Assembly (NCBI RefSeq): GCF_011075055.1
Contig: NC_058153.1
Span: 1,426,001 to 1,490,000 of the forward strand
Source of the DNA: Mangifera indica
Lineage: Eukaryota; Streptophyta; Magnoliopsida; Sapindales; Anacardiaceae
Reading direction: 5' to 3'
Length of the DNA stretch: 64,000 bases
Each line of letters starts with the position of its first letter. Position 1 is the first letter of the stretch. Shown here one piece after another: positions 34,444 to 46,813 of this stretch. The notes beneath the pieces are model-generated. The model was not told the DNA's origin. It did no database searches and saw only the letters and a program-made list of their open reading frames with translations. The position numbers were made by a program, and so were the translations under genes.

Positions 34444-35785
34444 ACTTCATATGTGATCAAGGTTGTGCAATTTCACAAAATTAATCAAAGTTCCTGGCAG
34501 GCTGGCCACGAGACTCTCTGCGGTGCCCACCCTTGCTTTCTAAGTCACATGCACTTGAAAAGAAAGATGAGCACCTAACTTCCATCTTTCACCATCTCTG
34601 CAATTTTTGGGCCCACCAACTATTCTTAATTTCTTATCTCTTGTCGTGGACCGGAGACAGAAAAGTTAGCTTGACAATGGAAATCATACTAGTTAAAGGC
34701 AGTCTGCCTTTTCAGCTCCTTGCTATTTTGGCCTTGGCCATTAAAGCTTCATGCTGGCTACTGTCACGTCTATTTAAAATAAATGAGTCCCACAACAGAA
34801 TCTCTGTAAAGACATGTAACAAGTTAACCGTATTTCTCCTGCAGTATTAATGCAGTGAATTCCCTCGCCACCCAATGTTTGGGGTAAAAACACTTTCACA
34901 CCTTCATAGTATAAATCACATTTTTCTATCCAAAATCAAGTCTCTTTCAAAAAATTTAATGTTATAAAGGTAAAATAGTAATTTTATTTAAAATTTTTGA
35001 AAAATAATTAAAAACTAACTCTTTCATAAATCTTGTCATAACGTTTTTAACATGACAATTTAACCGTTTTACATGTTTGAAAATATGTAATTTAGTTTTT
35101 AAACTTTAATTACCGTTTGACTAGAATCTCATTATCACTGATCTCACCGTGACACAAGGTTATTGATAATAACAAAGTCGCACAATAAAGAGGTGAGATG
35201 TGATAAAGTTTGGAGAGACATTAAGCCGCATCGTGGAAGGAGATTGCTGAGAGTAGTTTGATCTTTGTTTGAGTGTAGAGAAGGAGTAATTTGTGGTGAA
35301 GTCAACATTGAAGATCAACATGTGGGATAGATTTTCGGAGGCTTTGTTGGCACAAAATGAGCTACAAACAATGATATGACACAAGAATGAGTTGAAGATG
35401 ACAAGATTGACACCAAGAGTGGGTATGGAAGTCAAATTAATGTAGGAGATGAGTCGTTGAAGGTAAGAATGACAACTAGGCTTTAGTAGACTCCTAAAAA
35501 GAGGAGGGTATGGGTGAAATAGAAATGAGAAGAAGTTTGTCGTATAAATTATATATTTGAATGATTTTTTTTAATTTTTGTTAATTTTAGATGACATAGT
35601 AATTTTAAAAAGTGAAATAGTTATAGATACTATAATAATTTAACTTTCTAACATTGTATTAAGATTTTTTCCTTTAGCATACTTTAATTATTGGTAAAAA
35701 TGAATAAGGGGTGGAAAATAATATTTGGGTCAAAAGCTTGGGTTGGAAAACATAATTTATTTATATTAATGAGGCCAAATTAATA
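34444..35785. other. Intergenic, no supported gene
   Basis: Unique DNA after the duplication. The 105-codon frame at 34533-34850 has no domain, motif or splice context, and the minus-strand 91-codon frame at 35160-35435 has transposon-core-like sequence. A possible decayed foldback element spans about 34860-35730, but its ends do not match well enough to call. Confidence 0.4.
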
Positions 35786-35789
35786 GTTT

Positions 35790-36255
35790 TATCCAAAGTT
35801 CAATAAAATGACATATTATTCACCCAGTATAAGTTTGAAAAAGTTATTTTTCATCCACCTATTAAATTTGTTTTAGAAAATATGTTAAATTTTTTATAAA
35901 ATTATTGAAAATTTTAAAAAACCTCTAAAACTATATAACATTTTGGCTTTTGAATTTTATTAAATAAATTTGTATCCTAGTTTATATTAATTTCAATTAG
36001 AAATAATAAAAAAATTTATCTTTATATAATCATATATTTGAAAGTAAACTTTAATTTTTAAAACTATTAAAAGTGTTATTATAATATTTAAAACCTAGAG
36101 AATAAAATGGTAATTAATCATATATCTATTATAATATTTAAACAAATTGACATAAATAAATTTTACTATTAAAATTAACCATTAGATTTTAACAAATGAT
36201 TGGGAAAATAACTTTTTCAAACATATAGGGTGAACATTTTCCTTTTATCAAACCT
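35790..36255. mobile_element. Foldback element with GTTTGAAAAAGTTATTTT arms
   Basis: The left arm contains TTCACCCAGTATAAGTTTGA then AAAAGTTATTTTTCATCC. The complement of the right arm reads TTCACCCTATATGTTTGAAA then AAGTTATTTTCCCAATC. The 18-base core is perfect. The interior is AT-rich and non-coding. It is related in design to the GGCC-ended family (GGCCAAATTAATAG at about 35793), but the exact borders are unclear. Confidence 0.6.
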
Positions 36256-36300
36256 TAGGAGTAACACGATACAGATCTTATTGGGAAGTCTCAAAATAAC

Positions 36301-37359
36301 GGCCAAACGCCTCTTCCACCCAAGTTTTAATATATTCTTAAAATCACACCCGATTGCTCTGTCACTGCATCCAACTACTTCTCCCTAGCTAGAGTGAGAA
36401 ACCGTACCTTGCCACATGGAACTGGGCCTTACCATACCATTCTTGTCCTGCCCTCCAGCCCTAGTGAGTGAGCAAAGCAAGCTATACCGAGCAAGGAAAC
36501 TGACCCTTGCCACATTGCGTCGTTTGAAGAACTTAAGTTCCATCGATAAGTCAATTTTTATTTAAAATCTTAATTAGAGTGAAGGATAAAATTTTCATTT
36601 AACAAAAAATTTAAAAAGTTAAAGTTTTACTACATTTGCTTCTTCAATTGAAAATCTCCCAACTCTCTTCTCCCAAAGTTTGAAAAATTAATATTTCTCT
36701 TCTAGGGTTTATAAATTGTCACTAGAGACGATAAAATTCATCATCTCCAGCCATATTGACTCTCCCACTCAACTTATCTCTCTTTCGTCGATTAAATCGC
36801 AACCATTGACGAAACCGATTTCCTTTGATGAAAACAAAATCATCTTCATCTTTGACGAAAATGATTTCATTTTCGTTTGAGATGAAGATTACTGTTGTAG
36901 GTCTCTAACAACCACGTTGTCTTCATCTAAGGCCTTTGATGGTCGTCTCCGTCTAAGAAGAAGACACTTTGACAAAAACGATTTCATCTTTATCAGAGAA
37001 AATCGATTTCGTTGGTAGTTGAGATTTGATTGACAATGAGAGACAAGTTAGCAGAGACAACCAACGTGGTTAGAGATGATAATTTTACAGTCTTTGACAA
37101 CGGTTTACAAACTCTAGAGAAAAAATATTGATTTTTTAAACTTTGGTTGGGAGGAATTATAACATTTTCAAATTGAAGAGGACAAATATGATAAAATTTT
37201 ATTTTTTAAATTTTTTTATTAAATGATGAATTTATTTATAACTTTAATTAAAATTTTAAGCAAAAATTAATTTATGAGTAAAATTTTAGATTTTTTAAAT
37301 TTTATTAATATAACTTTAACAACACATAAAAAGTAAGGGAGGAAATATTCCTTTTGGCC
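36301..37359. mobile_element. GGCC-ended foldback element, fourth copy, upstream of KCS
   Basis: The left end is GGCCAAACGCCTCTTCCACC and the right end is GGAAATATTCCTTTTGGCC. Candidate 9-bp target copies are CAAAATAAC and TAAAATAAA (two mismatches). The core (about 36660-37140) is self-complementary: TTTGAAAAATTAATATTTCT against a right-arm segment beginning AAAAAATATTGATTTTTTAA, with GACGAAAACGATTTC-type repeats. It ends about 680 bases before the KCS start codon. Confidence 0.75.
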
Positions 37360-38043
37360 TAAAATAAAATAAGTAGTGATTCTAACGGGACATAATTCAT
37401 TGGGCAAAAGCCTGCACAACTCAAATTTTATATATTCCCGTTGTAAAAGGCCAAACGTGAGCTGTTTCACGCACATTTAGTCTTTTTAATTTATAAAAGA
37501 ATTCGAAAAGCATGTCCATTGATTTCTCAGGCTGTAACAAGGCAATCTCTGGCCAAATTTAACATTCAAGGTTTGCTTCCTCATCTGGGTGTCGCTTTTA
37601 ATAAATATTTTTGAACTGGGTTTCCTGTATTGTAATGAATTAACATTTTCTTCTATTTTCACTGACTTATAGTTCATATATTTTGTTTTTGGTGAAGAAA
37701 ACCTCTGTTAAAGCGCATCTGATATTGAATTATCAAACATTTCTTGTGTGAACATTTGAAGCATCTTGTTTTGATGTGATTCCTGACTAAAGGCATCTCA
37801 TTTGTGCAGGAATTTCACTGCTCCTTCAACCTGCATTTTCTGATTGTGTTGCTAAAGTTCATATTTTGATCCATTTTTTCTGATAAAACTAAACCTTTTG
37901 TGGAATACCCTTTTGTTGTCAGTCTGTGAGAACCCTCAAAACCTAATTATAATTCCACCTGCTGTGAAAATCCCGGGAAATCTCGTCCTCTTTCAAGGTT
38001 CTTCCGTTCGTCAAATTTTGATCTGTTCTGATTTACAACAGAA
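37360..38043 (+). promoter_or_regulatory. Upstream region and 5' leader of the KCS gene
   Basis: Between the foldback element and the ATG at 38044 there is no other gene. The region likely includes the promoter and the leader. The segment from about 37800 (TTTGTGCAG acceptor-like, then pyrimidine-rich DNA) may hold a 5'-UTR intron. No convincing TATA box position was found. Confidence 0.4.
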
Positions 38044-39579
38044 ATGTCGAAATCAAATCCGAACACCCCCTTGATCCAACCTTCTTCTTCTCGCAATCTA
38101 CCTGATTTCAAACAATCTGTGAAATTGAAATATGTAAAACTTGGCTACCATTATGTTATCACTCATGGGATGTATCTATGTTTATCACCACTACTTGTTC
38201 TTATAGCTGCACAACTCTCCACATTTTCAATTCAAGATATGTATGTCCTCTGGGACCATCTTAGGTTCAATCTCGTTTCTGTGATCGTATGTACCACCCT
38301 CTTAGTGTTTCTATTTACCCTTTACTTTTTAACTCGTCCCCGACCTGTTTATCTTGTGAATTTTGCATGTTATAAGCCTGAAGATGCTAGGAAATGCCCT
38401 AAACAGATTTTCATGGAAAGATCCCGTTTGACAGGAACTTTCACTGAGCAAAATCTTGAGTTTCAAAAGAAAATTCTAGAGAGGTCAGGCCTTGGAGAGT
38501 CAACTTACCTCCCAGAGGCAGTTTTGAGAGTTCCTCCCAATCCTTGTATGGCGGAGGCAAGAAAAGAGGCTGAGACTGTAATGTTTGGTGCACTTGATGA
38601 GTTATTTGAGAAAACATCTTTGAAACCCAAAGATATTGGGATCCTGATTGTAAATTGTAGCTTGTTTAATCCAACACCTTCTTTGTCTGCAATGGTCATT
38701 AATCATTACAAGCTTAGAGGGAATATTATTAGTTATAACCTAGGTGGAATGGGTTGTAGTGCTGGTTTGATCTCGATTGATCTTGCAAAAGATCTTCTTC
38801 AAGTGCATCCAAATTCATATGCTTTGGTTGTTAGCATGGAAAACATAACGTTGAATTGGTATTTCGGGAATGAGAGGTCAATGCTCGTCTCAAATTGCTT
38901 GTTTAGAATGGGTGGAGCTGCAATTCTGCTTTCAAACAAGAGGTCTGATCGGTGGCGATCCAAGTATAGGTTGGTCCATACTGTTAGAACTCACAAAGGT
39001 TCTGATGATAAGTGCTTCTCATGTGTTACTCAGCAAGAGGATCCTACAGGAAGGATTGGAGTGTCTTTGTCAAAGGATCTGATGGCAGTTGCTGGAGATG
39101 CTTTGAAGACTAATATAACTACCTTGGGCCCTCTCGTGTTGCCAATGTCTGAACAGTTGCTCTTCTTTGCCACACTGGTGGGGAGGAAACTTTTCAAGAT
39201 GAAAATAAAACCTTACATCCCAGATTTCAAATTGGCTTTTGAGCATTTCTGCATTCATGCTGGTGGAAGAGCTGTGCTGGATGAGTTGGAGAAGAACTTG
39301 CGGCTTTCGGACTGGCATATGGAACCTTCAAGGATGACACTTTATAGGTTTGGTAACACTTCAAGCAGCTCTCTTTGGTATGAACTGGCCTACTCAGAAG
39401 CCAAGGGGAGAATAAAGAGGGGAGACAGGACATGGCAAATAGCATTTGGATCCGGATTCAAGTGTAACAGTGCAGTTTGGAAGGCTCTGAGGACAATCAA
39501 TCCAGCAAAGGAGAAAAACCCCTGGATGGACGAGATTCAGCAGTTCCCAGTTGATGTTCCAAAGGTTGCAATCATCTAA
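38044..39579 (+). CDS. KCS11: 3-ketoacyl-CoA synthase (very-long-chain fatty acid elongase), KCS11-like
   Basis: Intronless, 511 aa, the usual KCS length. It catalyses the condensation of acyl-CoA with malonyl-CoA, the first and chain-length-setting step of fatty-acid elongation at the ER, feeding cuticular wax, suberin and sphingolipids. Two hydrophobic segments near residues 42-62 and 76-96 anchor it in the ER. The FAE1/chalcone-synthase-like domain follows from RPVYLVNF. Active-site triad: Cys238 in [10 protein letters not shown], His405 in [14 protein letters not shown], Asn438 in [13 protein letters not shown]. The spacing matches the known Cys/His/Asn triad of FAE1. The N-terminus [20 protein letters not shown] and the C-terminal NPWMDEI block point to the KCS11/KCS4 group. 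The upstream context and first Met agree with homologues. All motifs are intact, so the enzyme should be active. The exact KCS number is uncertain. Confidence 0.96.
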   Translation: MSKSNPNTPLIQPSSSRNLPDFKQSVKLKYVKLGYHYVITHGMYLCLSPLLVLIAAQLSTFSIQDMYVLWDHLRFNLVSVIVCTTLLVFLFTLYFLTRPRPVYLVNFACYKPEDARKCPKQIFMERSRLTGTFTEQNLEFQKKILERSGLGESTYLPEAVLRVPPNPCMAEARKEAETVMFGALDELFEKTSLKPKDIGILIVNCSLFNPTPSLSAMVINHYKLRGNIISYNLGGMGCSAGLISIDLAKDLLQVHPNSYALVVSMENITLNWYFGNERSMLVSNCLFRMGGAAILLSNKRSDRWRSKYRLVHTVRTHKGSDDKCFSCVTQQEDPTGRIGVSLSKDLMAVAGDALKTNITTLGPLVLPMSEQLLFFATLVGRKLFKMKIKPYIPDFKLAFEHFCIHAGGRAVLDELEKNLRLSDWHMEPSRMTLYRFGNTSSSSLWYELAYSEAKGRIKRGDRTWQIAFGSGFKCNSAVWKALRTINPAKEKNPWMDEIQQFPVDVPKVAII

Positions 39580-41501
39580 AGTTTCCTTAATTATTACCAT
39601 TCCCATTTTCATTTGTTGTGATGTTCAGTGGTGGTTGTGTTGGCTTTGTGAGTGATTCAAAGATGATTGCAGCCAGGTTGTCTTCCATATTGCAAGCTTT
39701 GTAGTGTGTTCAGTCAATGTTGGTCACTGCTAGTGTTCAAATCTGTCACATTTAGCAGGTATCTTTAGGATAATTTCCATGATGGTTTTACTGTAACATT
39801 TTCTTGGTGTCAGTTTAGTTTTAGTGAGGAGATGGAACATGGGAAACTAATGATTTGCTAGCAAATTTACTTTTCCTGAGCTAGGACTAGAGAAGGAGAT
39901 GGCTACTTATTTCGGATTGACATATTGTTCTGCGAATTCATTTGAAGAGAAATCCACATTTCTCTTCCTTCTGATTATTGATTAATGTTTCTCATTAGTA
40001 CCATGATTCATTGATATCAGAAATTTTATCACAAGTAGCTGTGCTGTAATTTTGTGTTGGCCTTGACAAATCTATGTTATAACTCAGAAATTTTGTCACA
40101 AATATATCATTTACTTTCATCTCCGTTGCTCATTGGAATAGATAATCATTCATCCGAATTCATATAGCTCTTTATGTGACCAGAACAGGCTGCCTTGCAC
40201 ATTAGCAGAGCCTTTAATTCGAGGGCACATATATTCATTCTAGGACCTAAATATCAAGAGCCACTCTGAGTTTGTATATGAGTTGGTGGAAAATATATTG
40301 CATCTTATGTTGTCGAATACAATAAAATTATGTATACTTATTTTGAGTACGCCAATAAACACACAATTGATTGGATGATTTTGAATTAAAAATAAAGTAA
40401 CACTTAAGCATATAATGATACATTATGTGTATACTCATTTGTATATTAAAAAATGAATACGTATAACATTGTTAGAATGTCTAATGAGAGTGAAAGATAT
40501 GCATTCATATATATTATATAAGAAATAAAAACATTACGTTGTATAGATGTATGACAAATGGAAGGGTAATATTAGTTTGATACTATTGATAAGTTAACAA
40601 AGATATTAAAAACAAAAAAAGGAATAATTCTAACTCCCAACTGTATCTAAGATAGTCAGTCCAACTTCTGTGACTTGACAGAAGAATTTGTTACCTTCCA
40701 AAGGGACAAGGATTCAATTGGTTACTAAGTTTTTGTCAAACTGAAATTTCAACTTAAATTTCAGGTGCGTGGAATACATACAACGATAAGTGGCTTCATG
40801 AAGCATGCAAACAGGATGTAACAATTAAGACATTGAGGTGTTTTTCCTCTATCACATTGACAGTGCATCACAAGTCTCTTTAATTTGAAAGAGAGGAAAG
40901 GAGAGTGCAGGATGAGTCGATGGAAGTTCTTTATAGTCAACAATGAAAAATGGACAGAACCATTAGTGAGTCTAGGCAAGATGAAACCAATGAACCTCGA
41001 GCTCACTAATGTCGAAGTGTCGTACAAGCGGATCTGCAGTGATGTAACTCAAGGCCATGGCAATAGGCATTGAGCAATGGTGTGCTTGTGCAAATTATTG
41101 TATTTGGGCTTACAATGGGCTGACCCATTATATTTCTAAAAAGCCCAAATCCTACTTGGTTAACAGACTCTATCTAATAATTTTTAGTTCACTCCGAGAA
41201 TCAGTCTCCTAATGGAACACTGATGCTTCCAACCATAAAAGATATGCTTCACTTGTCACCTCTCCACTTCTCCATCAAATTTATTTTTTTAATTTGTTTT
41301 TGCCCTCAGCCGTTCCCAGTTTAACCAGATTCTCTAGTCTCGATTTTTTTGCAACTTTTCTTTCGTCTGATTATCCAAATTTTGGCTTTTTAAGCCCTCA
41401 CATTGACACTGTTTTCCTTTGTCATTTGATTAAAATTTGCTGCTTTTTTTCTTCTTAACTGAAACACATCAATTCGAAGAACTGGGTTTGTTTTGTTCCA
41501 C
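39580..41501. other. KCS 3' region and DXS3 upstream region
   Basis: KCS 3' UTR-like sequence runs to roughly 39900. An AT-rich foldback MITE lies at 40318-40475 (TTATGTATACTTATTTTGAG on the left; complement of the right TTATACGTATTCATTTTTTA). The two small ORFs around 40761-41073 on opposite strands show no family. A pyrimidine-rich leader precedes the DXS3 start codon. Confidence 0.5.
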
Positions 41502-44500
41502 ATGGTTTCTGCTTCTACCCAATGCCCGTTTGGATTCACTGTTCCCTGCAATGGAACATTTGGTTACGAAAAGGTGGAGTTTTTAAGTTCAAATTCTTTT
41601 CATCATTTGGAAATTTCGAGAAATAAGTTTTTCCTAGGCTCTGCTTCAACGATTACAGCAAAGGTGTGCTTAGAGTTTCTCCAAATATGTGCACTTGTTT
41701 TTATTTCATGTTTATGCTTACGATTGGGATGCTACAGTTTTTATGTTACTGATCGTCCCACAGCATCATTTGCTTTTTCCTTCTATGTGTTTTATGTACT
41801 TTGTTCTGCTGCTAAGGATTTTATAACAGTGTTTTTTTTTTTAACCGATAAGTCTGGAAATATTTGCATCGATTCTTTATGTTCAATGCTTCAATCTTTG
41901 TGAGCCTTAAATTATTTTGGATTTGATATTATGAACGACCATAGCCATCATTTCTTGTAGAATGATTTTTTTTGGGGTTTGTCTTCTGTTCATTCTTTTC
42001 CTGAATGCTTAATATTCTTGGTAGATTGAGTTTATATATTGTTTGATAGTTCTATATGGACTTTAAAAAAATAAAAGATGTCTTAGCTCTGAGCAAACAT
42101 ATAGCTGGAACTAGAAGGAAGCTAAATTTCTCATGATGAAACAATTTTGAGGACCCTTCATTGTTATAAAGGAAGGTAATTTCTGAATTTCCTTGCTGCA
42201 GCCTGCTTTAGTTGGTCAAATATGTTCTCTACATGATTTTGATGATTTCTTTTGGGAGAAAACTCCTACACCTATACTTGATGCAATTGAAAACCCTATC
42301 TGCTTGAAGAACTTCACTCTTAAGGTCAGTTTAAAATGTGTCTGCTGCTTTTGATTTACTTGTTTCATAATAGCAACAGCTTGTTTGCTTACTAAAGTTT
42401 GGTTCATGCAGGAATTGAAACAATTAGCTAATGAAATCCGTTCAGAGTTGTCTTCTATTATGCCCAAAACCCAAAAATCCTTCAAGGCTAGTTTGGCAGT
42501 GGTGGAACTGACTGTAGCATTACACCATGTTTTTCATGCTCCAGTGGATAAGATACTGTGGGATATTGGGGAACAAGTAAGATAATAATTGATAAAATTC
42601 TATACATTGCAGTACTTGGGCCAAAAAAAAGCACATAACATTGATATGTGATCTGCCGTCATGCAATTTCTTATCTTTATTGGCAGACGTATGCACATAA
42701 AATTCTTACTGGGAGGCGGTCTCTAATTCATACCCTGAGACAAAAGGATGGTATTTCTGGCTATACCTCTCGATCTGAGAGTCAGTTTGATCCTTTTGGT
42801 GCAGGACATGGGTGCAACAGCATCTCTGCTGGACTTGGTAGAATTTCCTTGCTTTCTGTTTTTTTCTTCAGATTAAAGAGAATACCTATTTAAATAATCT
42901 ACAGGCTTGCCATCTGCCTATCTCATGTTAGCAAACATTTTCTTTGAATTTAAATTTCATTTTTACAAGCTCTTTTGCGCGTATTTTGGTGATATATTAT
43001 ACATTATGCTGTTAGCAAATAAGCTTACTAGGTTAATGTAGAATTTTTATATAGTTTTCAGTGTCAAATAAACTTGATTAATTTCTTGATTGGTAAATTC
43101 TTTAAAAATGATGAGGAAGTGCACACTATATACTTAAGCGAGCCACTAATGATAGAAGAGTTTTTCTCCTCTCTTCATTCTAGTCTCCATTATCATGCTC
43201 TGAAATTGAGAAATCATTTTTTTTTTAATCCTTTTTTCCATTAGGAATGGCAGTTGCACGGGATATTAAAGGGAAATGGGAACGAATTGTTACAGTCATT
43301 GGCAATGTAACAACTATGGCTGGTCAGGTCTACGAGGCAATGAGCAATGCAGGTTATCTGGATTCAAATATGATAGTCATTTTAAATGACAGCCGTCATT
43401 CTTTACATCCAAAGATTGAAGAGGGCCCCAGGACATCCATCAATGCTCTATCTAGTACCCTAAGCAGGCTCCAGTCAAGTAAATCTTTTCGGAGGTTAAG
43501 AGAAGTCGCTAAGGTAAGGTTTCTTGTGTCCTTAAAAATATGAATGTTTAAACACTGAAAAAGGCATTTAGGTAGGTTGATGCTGGAATGACCATTGCCC
43601 AACCTTCAGTAATAATTTGCTGCTTTCTGAGTCAGTCCTGGAGGATGTGGGTAGTCCACTCAGTATTTGAATATACATTTTTTTGTATTCTTGGTACTTA
43701 CCATAAATTCAGGGCCTTGTGTTGACTTAATATATCCTTGATAATTATATTGCTGTCAAACTATTGGCTTTTGTTTTTCAGGGTGTCACTAAAAGAATTG
43801 GTAAGGGTATGCATGAATGGGCTGCCAAAGTTGATGAATATGCACGTGGTTTGATTGGTCCACCAGGATCAACTCTTTTTGAAGAGCTTGGATTGTATTA
43901 CATAGGCCCTGTTGATGGGCACAACATTGAAGACCTAATTTCTGTTCTACAGGAAGTGGCGTCCCTAGATTCGATGGGTCCTGTGTTAGTGCATGTGATA
44001 ACGGAGGAAAACCTGGGTACACTGAATAACCAAAAAAGTGAGATTTCAGTGAAGAAGCAGGCAGGTATGTTCACTTCTTTACCTTTCACTGGCTTACCCA
44101 AGTTCAATTTGTCTATTGAGGATGGGGCTTGGTCTTAATTGAGGCCATTATTGGAGGTAGAATGATAAAAGTTTTTCTTCATCTTTGACTGTACAGAGCA
44201 TGGGACTGTCTATGGACTTTTAACAGAACTCATTACTACTATATGGGCTCATAGATTAATATCCTGAGAATTGTGGCTTACTGAATATATTAGGAAAGAA
44301 AAGAATTGGTATTAATTGTTATATTTTTCATTTAAAAGAACTTTATTTCTGCTGCATAGAGTACTTGGTGCTAAATTGATTTTCATTTCTTCTGCACAGA
44401 GTACTTGATGCTAAATTATTATGTCCCATCTTGTACACCTTTCAGAGAGTAAATTTTCACTACTGCTCTTCTGGTTTGAATCTTCATTTACATACTTCTT

Positions 44501-44835
44501 TTATTTTTTTCTCTAATTCACAGGATCAAGTAGCTCAGACTCTTTTTTGTTCAATAACAATTCTCGAACATATAGTGATTGCTTAGTGGAGGCTTTGGTT
44601 ATGGAGGCAGAGAAGGACAAGGATATTGTTTTGGTCCATGCTGGAATGGAAATGGATCCACCGCTTCAACTGTTTCAGGAAAAATTTCCAGAGAAGTTTT
44701 TTGATGTAGGAATGGCTGAACAGCATGCTATTACATTTTCTGCTGGTCTGTCATGTGGAGGCTTGAAGCCATTTTGTATAATTCCTTCTGCTTTTCTGCA
44801 GAGAGCTTATGATCAGGTTCTCTCTCCTCCCCTCC

Positions 44836-44866
<31 letters not shown>

Positions 44867-46813
44867 ATGTGCTGTGTGTGTCTGTGAATGCTTAGTAAAC
44901 AAGCACCAATTGCAAACAAACATGTTGTCGGGGGTCATTTTGACAGTAACTGTGCATTTCATTACATAATGTCATATAGTGAAACCATGTGTTAGCTTTC
45001 AACTGGAAATGTATGGTATCCTTCCTTACGAAAATTAAGTTCATAACTTTTCTGAAGTCTTTTCCTTATGACCTCTTTAGGTGATACATGATGTAGACCA
45101 ACAGAGGATCCCAGTGCGTTTCGTCATTACAAGTGCCGGACTGGTAGGATCTGATGGTCCCACACAGTGTGGGGCATTTGATATAACTTTCATGTCATGT
45201 TTGCCTAACATGATTGTCATGGCACCATCTGATGAGGATGAGCTTGTGCACATGGTTGCGACTGCTGCTCATATTAATGATCGACCAATTTGCTTTCGGT
45301 ATCCAAGGGGTGCCATTGTCAGGAAGGTCTATCCTATGTCCAGTGGAATTCCAATAGAGGTAATCGCTTGGCACCCTTTATTAAGTTATTGACTTATTTG
45401 CCAATCCTTTTTTTTTTTTTAAGCTTTTATGTTTTATTACTGGGAATTGTGTCACTTATTCCTTTTTTTTATTTAAGAGGAATAGTAATTACATGTTTTA
45501 GCTACCTTATTCTGTAGCTGCATAAAATAATTTTTATCCAAGATTTTGCACATAAGATCAACTATTTGACTTTGCACTTGACAATTTAGAATTGCATATT
45601 GCAATATATGATATATCGCTTATTATTCTTCACTACTCATTTTCAAGTTTTGATTTATTTTGACCACTGTTTGTTGTCAAGCAGATTGGAAAAGGGAAAG
45701 TTCTTGTAGAGGGTAAAGATATTGCTTTGCTTGGGTATGGGGCAATGGTTCAGAACTGCCTGAAAGCTCGAGCCCTTCTTTCAAAGCTTGGCGTTGAGGT
45801 AACTGTTGCTGATGCAAGATTTTGCAAGCCCCTTGACATTAAGCTTCTCAGGGAGCTTTGTCAAAACCATGCCTTTCTTATCACAGTTGAGGAAGGTTCT
45901 ATTGGAGGATTTGGATCACATGTTTCACAGTTTATTGCTCTTGATGGACAGCTTGATGGCAGAATTAAGGTGCTATTTTTGTTCATACATATTCATAGTT
46001 ATTATTCTTTGGTTAGAGAGTGAGATATACACAAATTATTGGGGTAATATCTTGCTGAAGTGGGAGGGAGACATTTTTTAAAGATGCCAGAATCCCTTAT
46101 GGGAGTAGTCCTTGAATTATGTTATTTACTTAAAAACTATCCAACTTAAATTTGAAATCAAAATTTTCATCAAACTTTAAGTTGCTACGGTGGGGAGTAG
46201 GGACGGATTCGATATGAGTTTAACTGAGTTGTTGGTTAAGCTCGACCTAAATTGATAGCACCTAACTCAAGGTTGAACTCATTCAAGTTGATATATAGTG
46301 TTACCTTAAGGTGTTGACAAGACGAACAATGTTGTCGGCTGGTGAACAGTGTTTTCGGAGAAGTAAATGGTGTCACCAGAGAGATAAACAAGCCGAACTT
46401 GATCTAGGCATCGAGTTGAAGCTCCAACTTGAGTTTGGCCTATTCAAGTTGAACGATGGATTAAAAGCGAATTGGCTCATATCGAATCCACTCTTAGTTA
46501 ATGGGGTTTTTACCGTTTACCCTTTCCTTGCAGCTAGGGATAATTTCAATCTCTTAATGCATTGGTACTTGATGTGTAACTGTTGTACTTCTTGCATGGA
46601 GGATAACTGTTTTGGCTAAATTTTAACTCCCTTTCCATTTTTTTTGGCTATTTTTTCTACCAGTGGCGACCAATTGTTTTACCAGACAACTACATTGAGC
46701 ATGCATCACCAACTGAGCAATTTTCTCTTGCGGGGATGACTGGACATCACATTGCTGCAACAGCACTAAGTCTGCTCGGCCGCAACCGTGAAGCACTCCT
46801 TTTAATGTGCTAG
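41502..46813 (+). CDS. DXS3: DXS3-type 1-deoxy-D-xylulose-5-phosphate synthase-like protein, catalytic residues lost
   Basis: Ten exons join in frame to 719 aa: 41502-41663, 42202-42324, 42412-42576, 42687-42837, 43245-43513, 43782-44064, 44524-44816, 45081-45359, 45685-45969, 46664-46813. The Ser/Phe-rich N-terminus suggests a plastid transit peptide. The transketolase-like fold is recognisable throughout: [93 protein letters not shown] makes DXP from pyruvate and glyceraldehyde-3-phosphate in the MEP pathway, but here key residues are changed: GGHLGSSLG to QKSFKASLA (His to Ser118), GHQ to GEQ (149), thiamine-diphosphate motif GDG to GNV (220-222), active-site Tyr to Pro472, DRAG to TSAG (Arg to Ser500) and GPTH to GPTQ (Gln511). 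The cofactor Glu in AEQHA remains. Splice sites and frame are clean, so it looks like an expressed pseudoenzyme of the divergent DXS3 clade. Confidence 0.92.
44837..44866 (+). repeat. C30 homopolymer just inside DXS3 intron 7
   Basis: Thirty consecutive C bases begin 20 bases after the intron's GT (44817-44818). Reading through would give a false poly-Pro tail. The tract sits close enough to the 5' splice site to affect structure or amplification. Confidence 0.93.
46201..46494. mobile_element. MITE in DXS3 intron 9
   Basis: Perfect 14-base terminal inverted repeats: GGATTCGATATGAG (46205-46218) and CTCATATCGAATCC (46476-46489). The interior is about 260 bases and non-coding (the 102-codon ORF through it is not conserved). 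The terminus GGATTCGA is shared with the GC-rich MITE at 3485-3804, suggesting related families. No clear target duplication was found. Confidence 0.72.

Noticed and set aside
34533..34850. 105-codon ORF after the tandem duplication
   Set aside because: No domain, odd composition and no splice or promoter context. It ends in ordinary intergenic DNA.
38505..39612. Several 64-82-codon minus-strand ORFs across the KCS gene
   Set aside because: Antisense shadows of a long intact coding exon.
44547..44969. 140-codon frame ending in a poly-proline stretch
   Set aside because: Only the part to 44816 is DXS3 exon 7. The rest is read-through into intron 7 across the C30 tract.
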